Part shown: one piece after another, positions 36,801-47,790 of the stretch
How the letters are laid out: each line of letters opens with the position of its first letter
Numbering within the stretch: position 1 is the stretch's first letter
Assembly (NCBI GenBank): GCA_914767715.1
Contig: OU612075.1
Span: forward strand, 14,448,001 to 14,508,000
Direction: 5' to 3'
DNA length: 60,000 bases
Source: Membranipora membranacea
Lineage: Eukaryota; Bryozoa; Gymnolaemata; Cheilostomatida; Membraniporidae
The notes under the pieces: model-generated
Seen by the model: only the letters and a program-made list of their open reading frames with translations
Databases searched by the model: none
Told to the model about the DNA's origin: nothing
Translations under genes and position numbers: made by a program

Positions 36801-37577
36801 AAATAATTTTAGTAATTGGATAGTCAATTATAGCATTTTCTGCATGTTTTGCGGACAACTTGGCAGAATTTTCATGAGTTTCGTCACTAAAATTAAGATT
36901 GATCAACATTCAAGCCTCCAATGATTTGGAAACCTTGTCTCACAGGGTTTTCAATGGTGCAGACTCTGAATCAAAAATCATTTTTGTCCTATCATAAGCG
37001 GTTTTCAAGATAGCCCTCTTTCAGCAGGTTTTTCCTATGCAGTATGGCTAAAAGTACCAAACTGGAGAAAGGACAATCCCGAATTGAGGCATAAATAAGA
37101 GCTCAGAAAACTGTCTATTCTCTTACAGGGTTGAGCTTGTTCGGAGAGATACTAATGTCACGGACATGCCAGGATGCTGGAATTCCACCAAACTTTTGTA
37201 TATGTGATGTTATGACACCGATTGATGTGGGGGACGCAAATGTTACCGAATCTACCAAAACAGCCATAAATCATATCAACAACAAACTTCTAAAAGCCCA
37301 CAAAAAGAAATGTGAAATTTTAAAATTGCAAAAAATTGACACAGCTCTTTATCGGGAGGGAAAAAGTGCGAAACAGGAGACATATCATGAATATTTTATC
37401 AGGTTTGTTGTTGCGCCGGGAGGAGCAATACTTGAGGCTACAGTGAGATATTTAAATTCATCACAAACTTATACTGTGCAGGGCAATATAGGTAGAATAA
37501 ACTTATACGGGACGACCTCAAAATGCATAGACTCTGATTTGTTGAAAAGTTATTGTTATTGTAAGAATCAGGAATAA
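24809..37577 (+). CDS. DUF229 family protein (alkaline-phosphatase-like fold), 11 exons
   Basis: Exons 24809-24902, 26304-26437, 28022-28293, 29750-29904, 30583-30801, 32550-32710, 33283-33364, 33757-33936, 34186-34352, 36118-36238 and 37129-37577 join with matching phases to 677 residues. Residues about 8-25 form a single hydrophobic segment after a short basic start: a type II membrane anchor, so the bulk is lumenal or extracellular. Family landmarks appear in order: VLMFYNDG (D245), VGLNSFPNMIPYLTG (S282 at the nucleophile position), GFMEDSYYSTFNY, PTDYYL (346-), LSHYNPF (H409), FGSDHGARFG (D445, H446), EERLP and TTPFDMYRTLRDIL. These fit the metal-dependent alkaline-phosphatase/sulfatase superfamily; substrate unknown. 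The last exon adds a Cys-containing C-terminal domain. Several NxS/T glycosylation sites are visible. Introns carry many repeats. Confidence 0.9.
26464..26965. repeat. 11-bp satellite, part 1 (DUF229 intron 2)
   Basis: About 45 copies of an 11-mer of the type ATAATACAKAT; variants mix TACATAT, TACAGAT and TACATGT. Because 11 bp keeps changing frame without stops, the minus strand shows long Tyr/Ile/Cys frames that are not genes. Confidence 0.95.
26966..27202 (-). mobile_element. tRNA-derived SINE-like insertion inside the satellite
   Basis: A GC-rich block of about 235 bp interrupts the AT-rich array. On the minus strand 27196-27124 reads like a tRNA: GGAGGTAGCTCAGTTGGTTA (A box), then GGGTTCGAATCC (exact B box). 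The anticodon region is not canonical; AACGC-GCAA-GCGTT forms its own hairpin. The following sequence to 26966 is the unrelated body. Confidence 0.65.
27203..27485. repeat. 11-bp satellite, part 2
   Basis: Resumption of the same 11-bp repeat after the insertion, about 25 copies. Within it a longer block of about 120 bp (near 27280 and 27365) is itself duplicated, showing higher-order structure. Confidence 0.93.
28491..28530 (+). repeat. tRNA-like 5' half (Ser/Leu type head)
   Basis: GGCGGCGTGGCTGAATGGTT followed by AGCGCACTTG matches the acceptor and D-arm/A-box part of a class II tRNA. No anticodon arm or B box follows in register, so this is a fragment, perhaps a SINE head, in DUF229 intron 3. 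Confidence 0.45.
30920..32115. repeat. Composite foldback repeat in DUF229 intron 5
   Basis: A motif resembling GAATCCAAAAATGAGGGTGT followed by a GTAGTGATCGTCAGCGGCAGC-like stretch occurs in direct orientation near 30938 and 31090 and in inverted orientation near 31845-31890 and 32070-32095. A related GGGGATATRCKGT motif occurs near 31410 and 31683. The arrangement looks like nested inverted-repeat elements without coding capacity. Confidence 0.55.
34680..36095 (+). mobile_element. LINE relic B (CR1/jockey-like), in DUF229 intron 9
   Basis: Plus-strand pieces give reverse-transcriptase landmarks in order: an N-terminal RT segment ending HFPRLWKHAEITPL, LLDFSKAFDK (34980-35110), QGTVLGPLLWNIFIDNL, KYADDTTIYN (catalytic YADD, about 35268-35292), LLGVYIDSHMRFS, and a C-terminal stretch to the stop at 35966. 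At least three frameshifts separate them. The 3' end has AATAAAGTTAATATCTATCT, the usual CR1-group tail with a short tandem. No endonuclease domain is present, so it is 5' truncated and dead. Confidence 0.9.
36363..36436. mobile_element. Hairpin element, second copy of AGCCAATGTGTTGGCTC family
   Basis: Ends AGCCAATGTGTTGGCTCTGA and TCGGAGCAAACACATATTGGCT are near-complementary around a C-rich centre. The same arm sequence occurs at 17260-17316. No clear target duplication. It lies in DUF229 intron 10. Confidence 0.6.
36635..37090. mobile_element. 456-bp MITE with long terminal inverted repeats
   Basis: Starts GCCTCAATTCGTAGTTGTCC and ends with the imperfect complement GGACAATCCCGAATTGAGGC. 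The inverted arms remain similar for about 150 bp each (TTTGGTACTTTTA, AACCGC and GATTCAGA blocks all recur inverted). No ORF. The target duplication is unclear (TTA/ATAA context). It lies in DUF229 intron 10, 38 bp before the last exon. Confidence 0.75.
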
Positions 37578-38270
37578 CCAGATGTCTATCCCAAGATGGT
37601 TCGAAAGTAGAAACATCTATTTTTAGGAATTACAACTTATGTCTTGTCACTGTTGATTTTATATTAAAAGTACCATTTTTTCTCTGCGAGCATAATTTCT
37701 AAATTTGATCACAACATACATCTGTGCAACATAGATTTTCGAGTGCAAATTCTGGTAAATTTCTATTTAGAAATTTTGTATATACATATATATATACATA
37801 TATGTATATTTTTTAATTCATCAATCAATCCTGTCTGTGAGGTTTATATTTAACATTTGTTTATTGGATTAAGTATCACCAAAGCACACCAATGTTTGAC
37901 TCAAAGTCATTACATTCCGTTTTGTTATAAAATAGCTTTCTTGAGAAAACATTTGGTTTCACAATAAAATAAGGCGTTATCAATCCATGCTAGATTACGC
38001 CTCAACCAAAATAACATAGGTACACAAAATCTCTATTTGAGATAATACAGGTATTAGGTATCAATATTATTTCAGCAAACAATAGCAATAAAAATTATTT
38101 ACAATCTCTATTTTGAGATTACACAATTTACCAATTAGCGATGGTAATTTATCAATCTACATTTTGATTAGGTATTAACAATTCTCCACTGAAAATTATA
38201 TCATTTCTTAATCAGGATAAGGTATTAACAATTCCCTACAATGATTTTTGATAGTTAATCAATGTTGGGT

Positions 38271-38328
38271 GAAAATCAGATGCCAAAAATCTGAGGATGC
38301 AACAAAATTGTTGTGTCCTCTGATTTTC
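38271..38328. repeat. Interrupted hairpin
   Basis: GAAAATCAGA, 12 unpaired bases, GAGGATGCAACAA, then TTGTTGTGTCCTCTGATTTTC complementary to both blocks. It looks like a small foldback with a 12-bp insertion in one arm. Confidence 0.5.
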
Positions 38329-38850
38329 GCCACAAATAAGATATAAAACAGGGACCCAGCAAGCAAACAATTTCACCAAATAAGGCTGCCTACAGGCCCT
38401 AGGAGTTGACAAACATTTTGGTTAGGATGCACTTCTCATGGAAACCTAAATTAAAGGTGTTTACAAATCATTTTTTTGATTAAACCCCTTTATTTGTCGT
38501 TTTGCACCTTTCCTAATACTTTTTTTTTTCACATGTGTTCACATCACACATGTCTTCATGCTTCACATGTCAAGAGTGAACCAAATTGAAACAATAGTAG
38601 GTATTCTTACTTTGCATGTTAGCAACTTAAAAGCAAAATAAAGGAGATTTGACATCATTTAACACATGCTAATGTTAAATGATTATTGATGAAAATTATA
38701 ACCGCCTCAACCAATGAGATCGTAGTTATTTTGACCCGCCGCCTTGAAGCGAGCATAACCAAATATTACACTTACGACCATTCGTCTCTTGGAAGACTAC
38801 ATTTGCTTCTATATGTATGATGCCAGGGTAAGCAGCTGTTCCCAGTATTT

Positions 38851-39060
38851 TTAGAACAAATTCTTAGCATAAGAATACCTCAATCGAACTCTACGATTGT
38901 CAACTAGACCCAATATTAATAAGCTGCAGGAGTGGATCTTCACGAGCAAGCATTGCTGCTCTCCTGATAATTTTATCAATCTAAGCCAAGGTATGCCTGG
39001 CAATCTGCCAATAACGGGCAGCTCCTTATCATGGTTGAAATAATTGCTGATGGTTAACAG
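38851..39060 (-). mobile_element. Possible LINE C-terminal remnant
   Basis: Minus-strand frames give DKIIRRAAMLAREDPLLQL and then NRRVRLRYSYAKN, similar in layout to the end of jockey/CR1 ORF2 proteins. Frameshifted; weak evidence. Confidence 0.3.
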
Positions 39061-40510
39061 TACAAAGTCAATAATAAACGAGACCAACTGAAATTCTAGT
39101 TCAAGTTAAGATGGCTACATAGCATGAAGCAGTACAAGAAGTCAAAAAGGATATTACACCTAACATCCTAATTATGCTTTTAAAGAGCTGATAGCGTTTA
39201 ACTCGTATATCCAAATTGTAATGCTTTGGTACATCATAAGCCATGTAGGCTATTTGAATACAGTTTTAGCATATCCCATTCAGGCTTTCTTTTATCACAT
39301 GAGCTAGACCAGAAGCCGTACAGGCATTCTAAATCATTCATGTGAATCATCTAGAAGTTAGCCTTTTAATATTTCAATACAGGTTACATGCATGCCAGGC
39401 TTTTTCAAATACTCTTTTCTCAGTTTTTTCATTTCTGGTAAATTTCTATGTAGAAATTTTGTATGTACATGTATATATATATATTTAATATATATTCATT
39501 ATTTACAATAAAGGTCTACTTTTGGATCTCAGTTCCTGCTTCAGACAGGTGATCACGTACTCTGCAGATATTTGACTATTGTTGGCCAGCATAGTCATAG
39601 TGTGATAAACAATCTGAGCCAGACAAATGTAAAATCATATAACCAACAAAACAATGTCAAGATGGTCCAATCACCATATATCTTGAAAATTCCATCAGCT
39701 GTGGCAAAGAAGCATCTAAGATGAAACAATTCAAGAACACCTTTTGCCACATAGGGCCATCAGAATAAGGTTATCCGTCTCCTTCCCCTGGCGCTCTCTT
39801 GATACAAATTCTGTTGGGCGGTCATTGCTGAGACTTTGGAACTACAGTAAACCTATCGAGACATTATAATTCCAACCTGATTGTAGATAATAGTGGTTGC
39901 AGTGGGAGGATGTGTGGAGAGGTATTTTTTTTCATAGGGAGGGAGTACCAGCAATGGTACCAGCAGGGTCCCTGAACCAACAAGCTTGTAATAAGTTGTC
40001 TTCCCCTTTTGTGGGAATGGGCAACTCCAAGGAACAAGTGATGATAGCACAAGAATTTACACCTGTATATATAGTCATATAGTCATCATTTGTTGCAATG
40101 ATGTCTCATCAAGGACTTACAGAGTTCATTGCAGAGTTTGTGTCAGCGATGGAACACGCTGGGAATTGGTCTCTAAGATGCTCTACTAATTTCACCAAGG
40201 AAATGATTACTGTACTCTTGGTTTGAGATAAGCAGCTTGTTTGTGTCACTGAACTACCAGTCCAAAGACTACTAGACTAGTAAGTAAACAAATTGTGAGT
40301 AGATTTGTATTGAAAGGCTCTGCTTGCATTCATCTTCTCAATCGAATGAATCATCTCATATATTCACAGGGCCATTCATTATGCTCCACCTAAGTGATTG
40401 ACTTGACAAAGTTAAAGTAGCATAGAGGCCACATGGGGTGCACCAATTAACCCTCTACTATCCAAAAGAGTTTAAGCAATTTCAATGATTCCAACTAGAC
40501 ATTCATCATC

Positions 40511-41756
40511 ATGAGACCGAGACGGGCAGCCGCTAGAAAGCGAATTATTGATCAAGGCATCCATCCTTGTATTATTTGCGGACAACCAGTCAGTGATAAA
40601 GAGGAAGCCGTAGCATTAGCCTGTCTTGACAAGCTTTGTTCGGGGGTGGGCGGGTGAGTGGGGGGGGGGAGAACATTTGTTCCCCAAAACCCACTCGCCC
40701 ACCTCCGAACAAAGCTTGGAAACACAGGAGATATATTGGTGACACTATTACCAGAGAAACTTACCTAAACTCAGTACTATCAGGCTGTTGGCAAAAGCAA
40801 AGTTGTCAAATGCTGATGGAATGGAACATTTGGAATAATGGTTAAGCCAGTTCTTCAGCTTGATACGATCCATTCATTACAAAAAGGTAAGCAAAATTTC
40901 AGCAATATCCTCAATTTGAGACTATGTTTCATCTGTAATTAGGCCTGAGTTAACTACAAAGATTTGAAAAGAAATACACTGGATTATAAAGTATGGTTTC
41001 AAATTTTAGGTATTGCAGGAAGTAATCGAGAAACTACTTGAGGAGCCAGCAGTTCAGTACATTGTGTCAGACTTTGAAGCGGGTAATATCCAAACTATAC
41101 ATATACCACTTCAATCATGAGTTCTGAAAACAGCAATATATTTCTGGGTCAAATTAAGAGTGTAACATTACTTTGGTTAAAAATACCGACCAATCCATTT
41201 TGCCACAGTTTGTATCGATGATGGAGATGAAAATTAATTCATCGTTATGTAATGCAGACTTGAACAACAGATAACAGGTTTTACATTTGAAAGGTGGTGA
41301 GGGAGTTAATACCTGGTGTGAGGATGAGAGGCTGCTCGTTTCACTGGAGCCAGACAGTGGTACGACATATGAAGGAGCTGGGACTGTTCAAGGCCTTCAA
41401 ATCTTTTGGACCAGCAAAAGATTTGCTCGACAAGGTGTTGGCTCTGCTGTTCCTTCCAATGAGTGATATAGAAGGTAGGCTCTGAAACAAAGCAATAATA
41501 TAACAGTTATGACTAATATTAGTCTGCTAAGGTCACACTCATATTCATCCATCAACATGTAATGGAGCAATATTCATTTTACAGGAGGCTTGAATTTCAT
41601 CAAGACAATGACGACCGATTGGGTCATGGCTGAACTTCTCGAATATGTAGAAGACACATGGTTGGGAAACTGGGAGCTACAAGACTGGTCCCAGTATGGA
41701 CACCTCATACGAACAAATAATGAAGTGGAAGGATGGCACAATGGGATAAAACACAG
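40511..41756 (+). pseudogene. MULE-type transposase relic 1 (intron-containing)
   Basis: Possible exons 41010-41082 (ending SDFEA), 41294-41474 (RGCSFHWSQ) and 41585-41756 (RTNNEVEGWHNGIKH) carry the MULE transposase hallmarks: an Asp-containing SDFE motif, the C-x2-H motif and the TNNxxEGxH motif. Exons 2 and 3 join in phase. Exon 1 to 2 does not: a TGA lies two codons before exon 2, and about five residues expected before VVRELIPG are missing. A frame from ATG 40511 with CIICG may be an unrelated upstream piece; it is broken by the hairpin at 40630-40718. Such genes are mobile-element derived. No intact product is likely. Confidence 0.65.
40630..40718. mobile_element. 89-bp GC-rich hairpin insertion
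   Basis: CAAGCTTTGTTCGGGGGTGG and its complement CCACCTCCGAACAAAGCTTG form the arms, which continue through a G-rich and C-rich centre. It breaks the open frame that begins at 40511. No 8-bp target duplication is seen. Confidence 0.55.
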
Positions 41757-44244
41757 GTAATATGCATAGCCAGTGTGCCTTCATTGCCTTGTTCCGTGTC
41801 TATTCCAATTAGTAAGAATTTTTCATTCATGGCAGAACCTCGTGTGAATCTAAAGCGACATCTTGCCACTGAAGGTAAGAGTTCTCCAATGATATATCAA
41901 CTGGACTTGACGTTGAATAGTGGTTTGTGTTCTTCCTTAGCTAACCTGATTCTTGGTGTGTACCAAACTTGCATATGTATTTATGAGGATTCGTCCAAGC
42001 AAAGAGGACCAACCAGCTCAATCATCTATAAATCGTTTCCAATTTGTTTGTAAGCACTCACTTTTCACTGCTTGTAATCAAAGCATGTTCATTTCCATAC
42101 AGGGACATTAGGGAAAGGGGCTAAGAATTTTGATCTCTGAAGAAAAATTGACACCAGTTACCTAGCTAAAAGCTCATGACTCGAACCCTCCTTGTGTTGC
42201 ACAAAATTGTAATTTAATAATTGGTAAGTACTACTGCTGACACTTATCACAGTCATCCATTGAAAATCTGATCACGTGAACACCGTATATCTTACTACAC
42301 TGCGCTGTGACTGCCATGCAGCAGTCGTGTCACTGTTTCTTCCGAGATTTTTTGATAGCATCAACCTTTATTGGGCGGTCACCACAACTTTGGTACACAA
42401 AGATGTTGAGGGTGTCTAGCTGAAAGCTAGGATGTGATAGGCCAAGAAAGTATTTCTACCTCATATATATCTATAAAAAGAACAGAAAACAGTTTTAGTT
42501 TTCTTCCGTAAAACGTGACAACACTTGAAGCCTCATTTTACAGGCAAGTAAGCAAATTCTCAAGCCATATTGTTTCCCCGAAACAAAAATGCACCCAAAG
42601 TGTCCGCTGTGTGGCAGGTAGCTGGTCATGGAGAGAAAAGCCTTCTTCTTAGTTTCCCAACCTAAGCTGCATATGTGGGGTTTTCAAATTTTGTCTATTG
42701 GTTTTTATCGCAGCTGAAGATTGAATTCTCATGTCTAGTTATATCGTATAATATGGATATCACATATTCATAATTTCTCTAAACGGCATTTAGATAGTTA
42801 TATTCTAAATTTATCTTATTGATTGTTAGACAATGGTGGCAAAGCAGGAAAATTATTTACGCCAGATAAATAAGAGGTTAGTGTGATGAGACAGTTGACT
42901 GGATTAGAAGCTGACATGATTCGCGTCGGTTAGTTGGTGGTCTGTACTGGTGGCACATCAGAACCCTTCAGAGGAACCAGCTGCCTTATTGGATTATTTT
43001 GGTCTTCATCTAACACCGCAGTAATTGAGGTTCTATAAAATTGACCTCACACGAATATATACCTTGTACATGAAACTGACAATATTTGTGAATGGTAAAT
43101 TTTGTTTATTAGACATGATCTTTGTCAACATCACTGGATGTAAAATTGGTTACAGTTACGACTTTGAGGGCGCATGGATCTTACAAGAATGGTATTTAAC
43201 TTAGTTCATTATAGCCAAGTCATTCACTAAGAAAACAAAGATTGCCAAAACAGTAGCTTTGCATGCCAGCCTTACAGCTATCAACCGGATATCTTCAATG
43301 AGGGGTACACCATTAAATTGAGTTAATGTTATCTGTTCAACTTTGCTTTACTTTTAGTACTGGCTGCTTCAACATTAAACATACTTGCAAATACCCGGGT
43401 AACTTGGTAAAAAATGGTATCATTTCAACCCCATAACATACTAATACTGCTACGTGGCTGGATGTTGTATAAAAAGCTATAATTGCGACAACCAAAGCAT
43501 ATTGTCAACCAGCTACGTAGTTGTTTTGTATATCATTTGGAAGCTCTCAACACCACGATCACAGAAAACTTACTTATATCTGCGTCACATCATCTGACGC
43601 AATGTCACAGCAATAATTTTTTTCTGTTATGCATATCCACTCTAGAATTTCGTTATGCTAGGGTATATTCTTATTCATTTGTCGAAATCAGGACATCATA
43701 ACACTATATTTCAGTAAAAATGGGATGAGCTGTAACTGCAACTGACCTTAAAGTATTAAAAACTGGTCACCCCAATATGGCTTGGTGTAACTCGCTATTT
43801 TTATGCTTTTTTCTTTACAAAATTCGCTATTTTTGGACAACGTCCCGAAAAGAACACAGGCTACACGTTGTGTAAATTTAAAGTTAAATTGAAACAAGCA
43901 GTAACAGTAAAAACAGTTGATTCTGCCTTTGTTTGTTTGAATCCTGCGATTCTGAGAGCAAGAGCTTTCCGATTGCATATAAAATGATACAATTACCCAA
44001 AACTATTTTTGCTGTTACTATACCCTATTAACGATAATATGATGTATAATTAAATTATAACGGAGGGTCAATGCTATGCGTGAAGCAGTCATTTGATTAT
44101 ATCAGCGATTCATCCATTTTTGTGAAGTTCATGCTGTGCTTCTTCTCGGCTATCCAATAAAAATGATCAGTGTTATTACTATGTACACGATATTTATTAT
44201 ATGTTTGATATCTGACTTTACATCCTGATGATTTATTATTGCAG
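41757..44244. other. Stretch without a recognisable gene
   Basis: AT-rich. A phrase near 42832 (ACAATGGTGGCAAAGC) and one near 41830 could be decayed 3' exons of MULE relic 1, but frames are closed. Nothing else seen. Confidence 0.4.
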
Positions 44245-44445
44245 GTTTTATGAGCTCTGAATTTAGAACAGAGAGATCCCTTAAGAGAACTAAAGCAGGA
44301 GATTTCCTCAAGACATCCACTGATGATCTACCTCCAGATCCACATTACTTGATGGTAAGTGAAATGTTTGACAAAATTGTTATTAAGTTGTCGATCTGGA
44401 CCGGACTTAAGTGGCTGGTCATGAGGTATATATGTAAATTACTAT

Positions 44446-44492
44446 ATATACCATATATACTATATATACCATATATACTATATATACCATAT
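44446..44492. repeat. (TATATACCATATATAC)n short repeat
   Basis: Tandem TATATACCATATATAC units, about three copies. Confidence 0.8.
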
Positions 44493-44566
44493 ATATTTGA
44501 CCAGTGATTAAATTATGCTTGATAAGCTTGTAGAATATAAAGAACTCTTAAGAATATTCCAACTTA

Positions 44567-44710
44567 TATCAGAGAGGGGTTAACAAATAACTTTATAAGG
44601 AAATATGGCAAATAATGGGAATTGTCCCTCTAATATCAGAGAGGAAATAACAACTACTAGTATAAGGAAACTTTCAGGAGTTGTCCCATTAATGTCAGAG
44701 GGGAAATAAC
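44567..44710. repeat. ~66-bp repeat cluster, left copy
   Basis: Two and a half units, each with GTTGTCCCATTAATGTCAGA followed by GGGGAAATAAC. The core TCCCC...AGGGGA is self-complementary. The same unit recurs at 49156-49334. Confidence 0.75.
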
Positions 44711-47648
44711 TATCACCTAAGCAAACATGAGATGGCAAAGGCTTATTCAGCCTCCCTGGTTGCGCAACAGCGTAAACACACCAATTATGTCAAACCACCG
44801 AAACCACTTACAAAATGCACTGAGGGATCGCTGAGATTGATTGAGATGCTCAGCAACACACAGGGGTGGCTTCATGCTGCTGGGGCCGGCCATGAGGAGG
44901 TTGTACTAGAGAAAGCCTCAAAACAGCGCTTGACTCGTGGTTTCTAGCTGAAGACCTGTGTGTTGTACAGTGGTACGCGCACCACTGTATGTTGTATCTG
45001 GGAAATGGTAAAGTATGACCTTAAACAGCAATCAACCTTTGCCCTAACATTAAATTGTTACAATTGCAAACAAGAAATGCAAGAAAAATGTAAGATCACT
45101 ACTCACCATTTTTACTGACATTCTAGCTTATCATTTGCCATTATTGGTTGCATTCGACTTAAGATTTTCGCATGGAAAATGCTGTACAGCTATCTGTGTC
45201 ATAAACTTGTCCATTGGTCGCTAACGATAAAATTTGTGAGGATGTAACATGGCATGATTAGAATTACATAGATACAGATATTGCGCTCTGCGTTTATGGC
45301 CAAAGTTGATCCACTAAGATACTGAAGATTGGCACAAAGCATACAGATATAAAAAGTAGCTCTCAGGCTAGAGCCAAACTAGTCACCAAATAATTGACAT
45401 TAGGGGACACCACTTAATTTAGAGGATTTTAACTGCTATCATATATAATTCTGGATGCTTCTACATTATACATACTCGGTCACAGACGGATCATGTTAAT
45501 ATGTCCGCTGCACATATAGAATGATAAAACTTCTTGCACCTTCAAATTTTGTTATTATGTATACCTTGATGACTTCCATGCATCGTATTCCAGCCATATT
45601 CATCCACCAAAGCCAATGCTGCTCATGGCTGCGAAAACTAGAAAAGAACAGTTAGTAAAAGCTTGCATCACATAGCAAAGTGGTGGTATGCATGGTCTTG
45701 CATGAATACATGAAATACATCCCAGCAGTCGTACATGAATTACAGGGGCCGCCATGTTCTCTTAATCCATGAATATATATCAGTGCTTGTATCTTAACAG
45801 GCAAAAATCCAGGGTTAATACAACCTCTAGTTGGAGCGGGAGATATTGCTGACCGGGTCCTAGATGAGGTTGAGCCGGACTCTCATAACGTCAAACTGGA
45901 GAACCTGGCGAGATCTATTAATAGACATAGGCAGAAATTAAACCCACCCCAATCTAAGAGCCTCAACTTTCAGGTAGGTAACAATATCAAAAGAATCTTA
46001 ATATAAATCAATCAGTCGACCTCTCAACCAGATTAGGATTTTGCACCTCCCAGATTCATGTGCATGTTTTGCTCTATCTTGATCACATACCTGAACACTT
46101 CCTGAAATGTGACCTCCATACCTCAGATGGTGGAAGGGTCATAATGTATTCAGCAGATAACCAGCTGGAGATTCAGTCGGAGGTAACACAGTAGTTTGCA
46201 GCTCACACCTTTAAATTGGCCAACAGCCCGTTCTATCAATTGTATTCCCTGCATGCCATCATCCTCAACCACCTAGATATGAAACAACACATTCCTTTGG
46301 CATACATACTAATGAGCAGACAGACATAAATCCAGTACACCTAGCTAACTTCAAGAAAGTTTGGGATACCAGAGCAAAAAGGATATATTTATAAACTCTA
46401 CAACCTTATCAACATCCACCTGTCAATCTAGTTCCATCTGGTAGCCATGGGAATTCATTGAGTGACAACAGATGTTTGTTGCTTTTTGTTAAAGTATTCT
46501 ATTTTTTAATTCAGGCTCTCAACAAGTTTGTGGACCTCATGCCAAGACAACCACACATTGACTTGATGGTAGTCAACTTTGAACGTGGTAAGGTATTTTA
46601 GAATTAAAAAAAAACAGTAATTGAGTTGAAGTGGCCTAAACCACACTTATCGAATATTCCATGTCAGAATCAGCGCTCTTGGGACTTACATTTGCTGAAT
46701 ATATATTATCAAATGCTGCAGTGGCGACTGGGTTGTTGCCCGGGATACAACAATGCAACTTAAATCACCCAATCTGGTGACACTTTGTGCCCTCTTTGAT
46801 TTTCGCCTCCCCTATCATGTAGATTCCAACTTCACGAAAAAAGTCTCGCAAAAAATAATCGACATTGATCTGCTCCTTTATTGACAGCTTTCTGGTCGGC
46901 AGCACGATCAGTCTTGCCAAGTATAAAGCTAAGAGGATGTGGCTTTCACTGGTCGAAGGCCGTCAATGAAAAGGTAAGTACAGCTGAAAAACAATTGCCA
47001 TTAACCATGACTCAATGCTATATGAAGGAGACATAAGTTGTACCAATATTGTTATCAGTTCAAGGTTATCGGTTTTCATGCTAGTATTATATATTCATTC
47101 AACAGATCTTCCAGACCACTAATAATCTCATCTGCACTAAATTTTTTACTGACTGACTCTCTTTTTCATAGATCAAATGTCTGGGGCTTTCAGTTGCCCT
47201 GAAACATCAGCTCAGGTAACAGAGCTGATGAAACAACTCCTCTCCCTGATATATGTCCCAGCAGAGCAGGGCCCTCATATACTTGGGTACATTGAGACCC
47301 AGAGTACAGAACGAACATCCTGAAAGCTTGTAGCATTATGTTAAACATACATGGTAATAGCTATGGGAACCCAAGCAATGGAGCCAATCCATATTTTCAA
47401 TAAGATCTAACAACGATGTGGAGGGGTGGCATCACAAAGTAAATGATAGGCAAGTATTTATTTCTGCATGAGATTAGGCCCTTGAGAGAATAAAAAATAA
47501 ACATTTTATAACTCACACTTTGGAGACGACACTGTAGAATTTTCGGTATACCTTCTTATTCATCTCAAGGGACAAAGTTTATACACTTAGACTTCTGACA
47601 TTAATGACAAGTCTTAGGTTGACCAATTTATAAGCTACCCCCGACAGG

Positions 47649-47790
47649 GAAGAGAAGCTAGTTATCAAGAGGAGAATCCATGATATTGCTGGATTCCCAG
47701 AAGCAGCGGCCTCAATAGATGGGAAGTATCTCAAACTAGGGAATTTAACCTCAGAGAGAACATATGTTTTTTGCGCAGGCAAAATACGAA
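47649..47790 (+). mobile_element. Possible PIF/Harbinger (DDE_Tnp_4) transposase fragment
   Basis: One frame reads RRIHDIAGFPEAAASIDGKY, then LKL...SERTYVFCAGK. This resembles the first catalytic-Asp block of Harbinger transposases (IPG-x-x-G-x-IDGTHI ... Y-x-NRKG). Only about 45 codons are present, with no second or third acidic residue. Confidence 0.42.

Larger units (their letters stand above)
37578..40510. other. Intergenic repeat-rich stretch
   Basis: No host gene seen. Contains (TATA)-type runs near 37781 and 39475, each preceded by the shared phrase TTTCTATNTAGAAATTTTGTAT, a TATTAACAATTC repeat near 38170-38235, the hairpin at 38271-38328 and a weak LINE remnant at 38851-39060. Confidence 0.5.
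44245..47460 (+). pseudogene. MULE-type transposase relic 2 (intron-containing)
   Basis: Candidate exons with good splice sites are 44245-44354 (GDFLKTSTDDLPPDPHYLM, FLYWCH-like tail), 45801-45973 (GDIADRVLDEVEPD, LARSINRHRQKL), 46515-46587 (VVNFERG), 46888-46973 (RGCGFHWSKAV) and about 47172-47460 (IKCLGLSVALKHQL, later RSNNDVEGWHHKVNDRQ). The order is that of MULE transposases, and it aligns by eye with relic 1. The usual SDFE catalytic Asp is Asn here, and the last exon needs at least two frameshifts and contains stops, so the copy is inactive. Confidence 0.68.
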
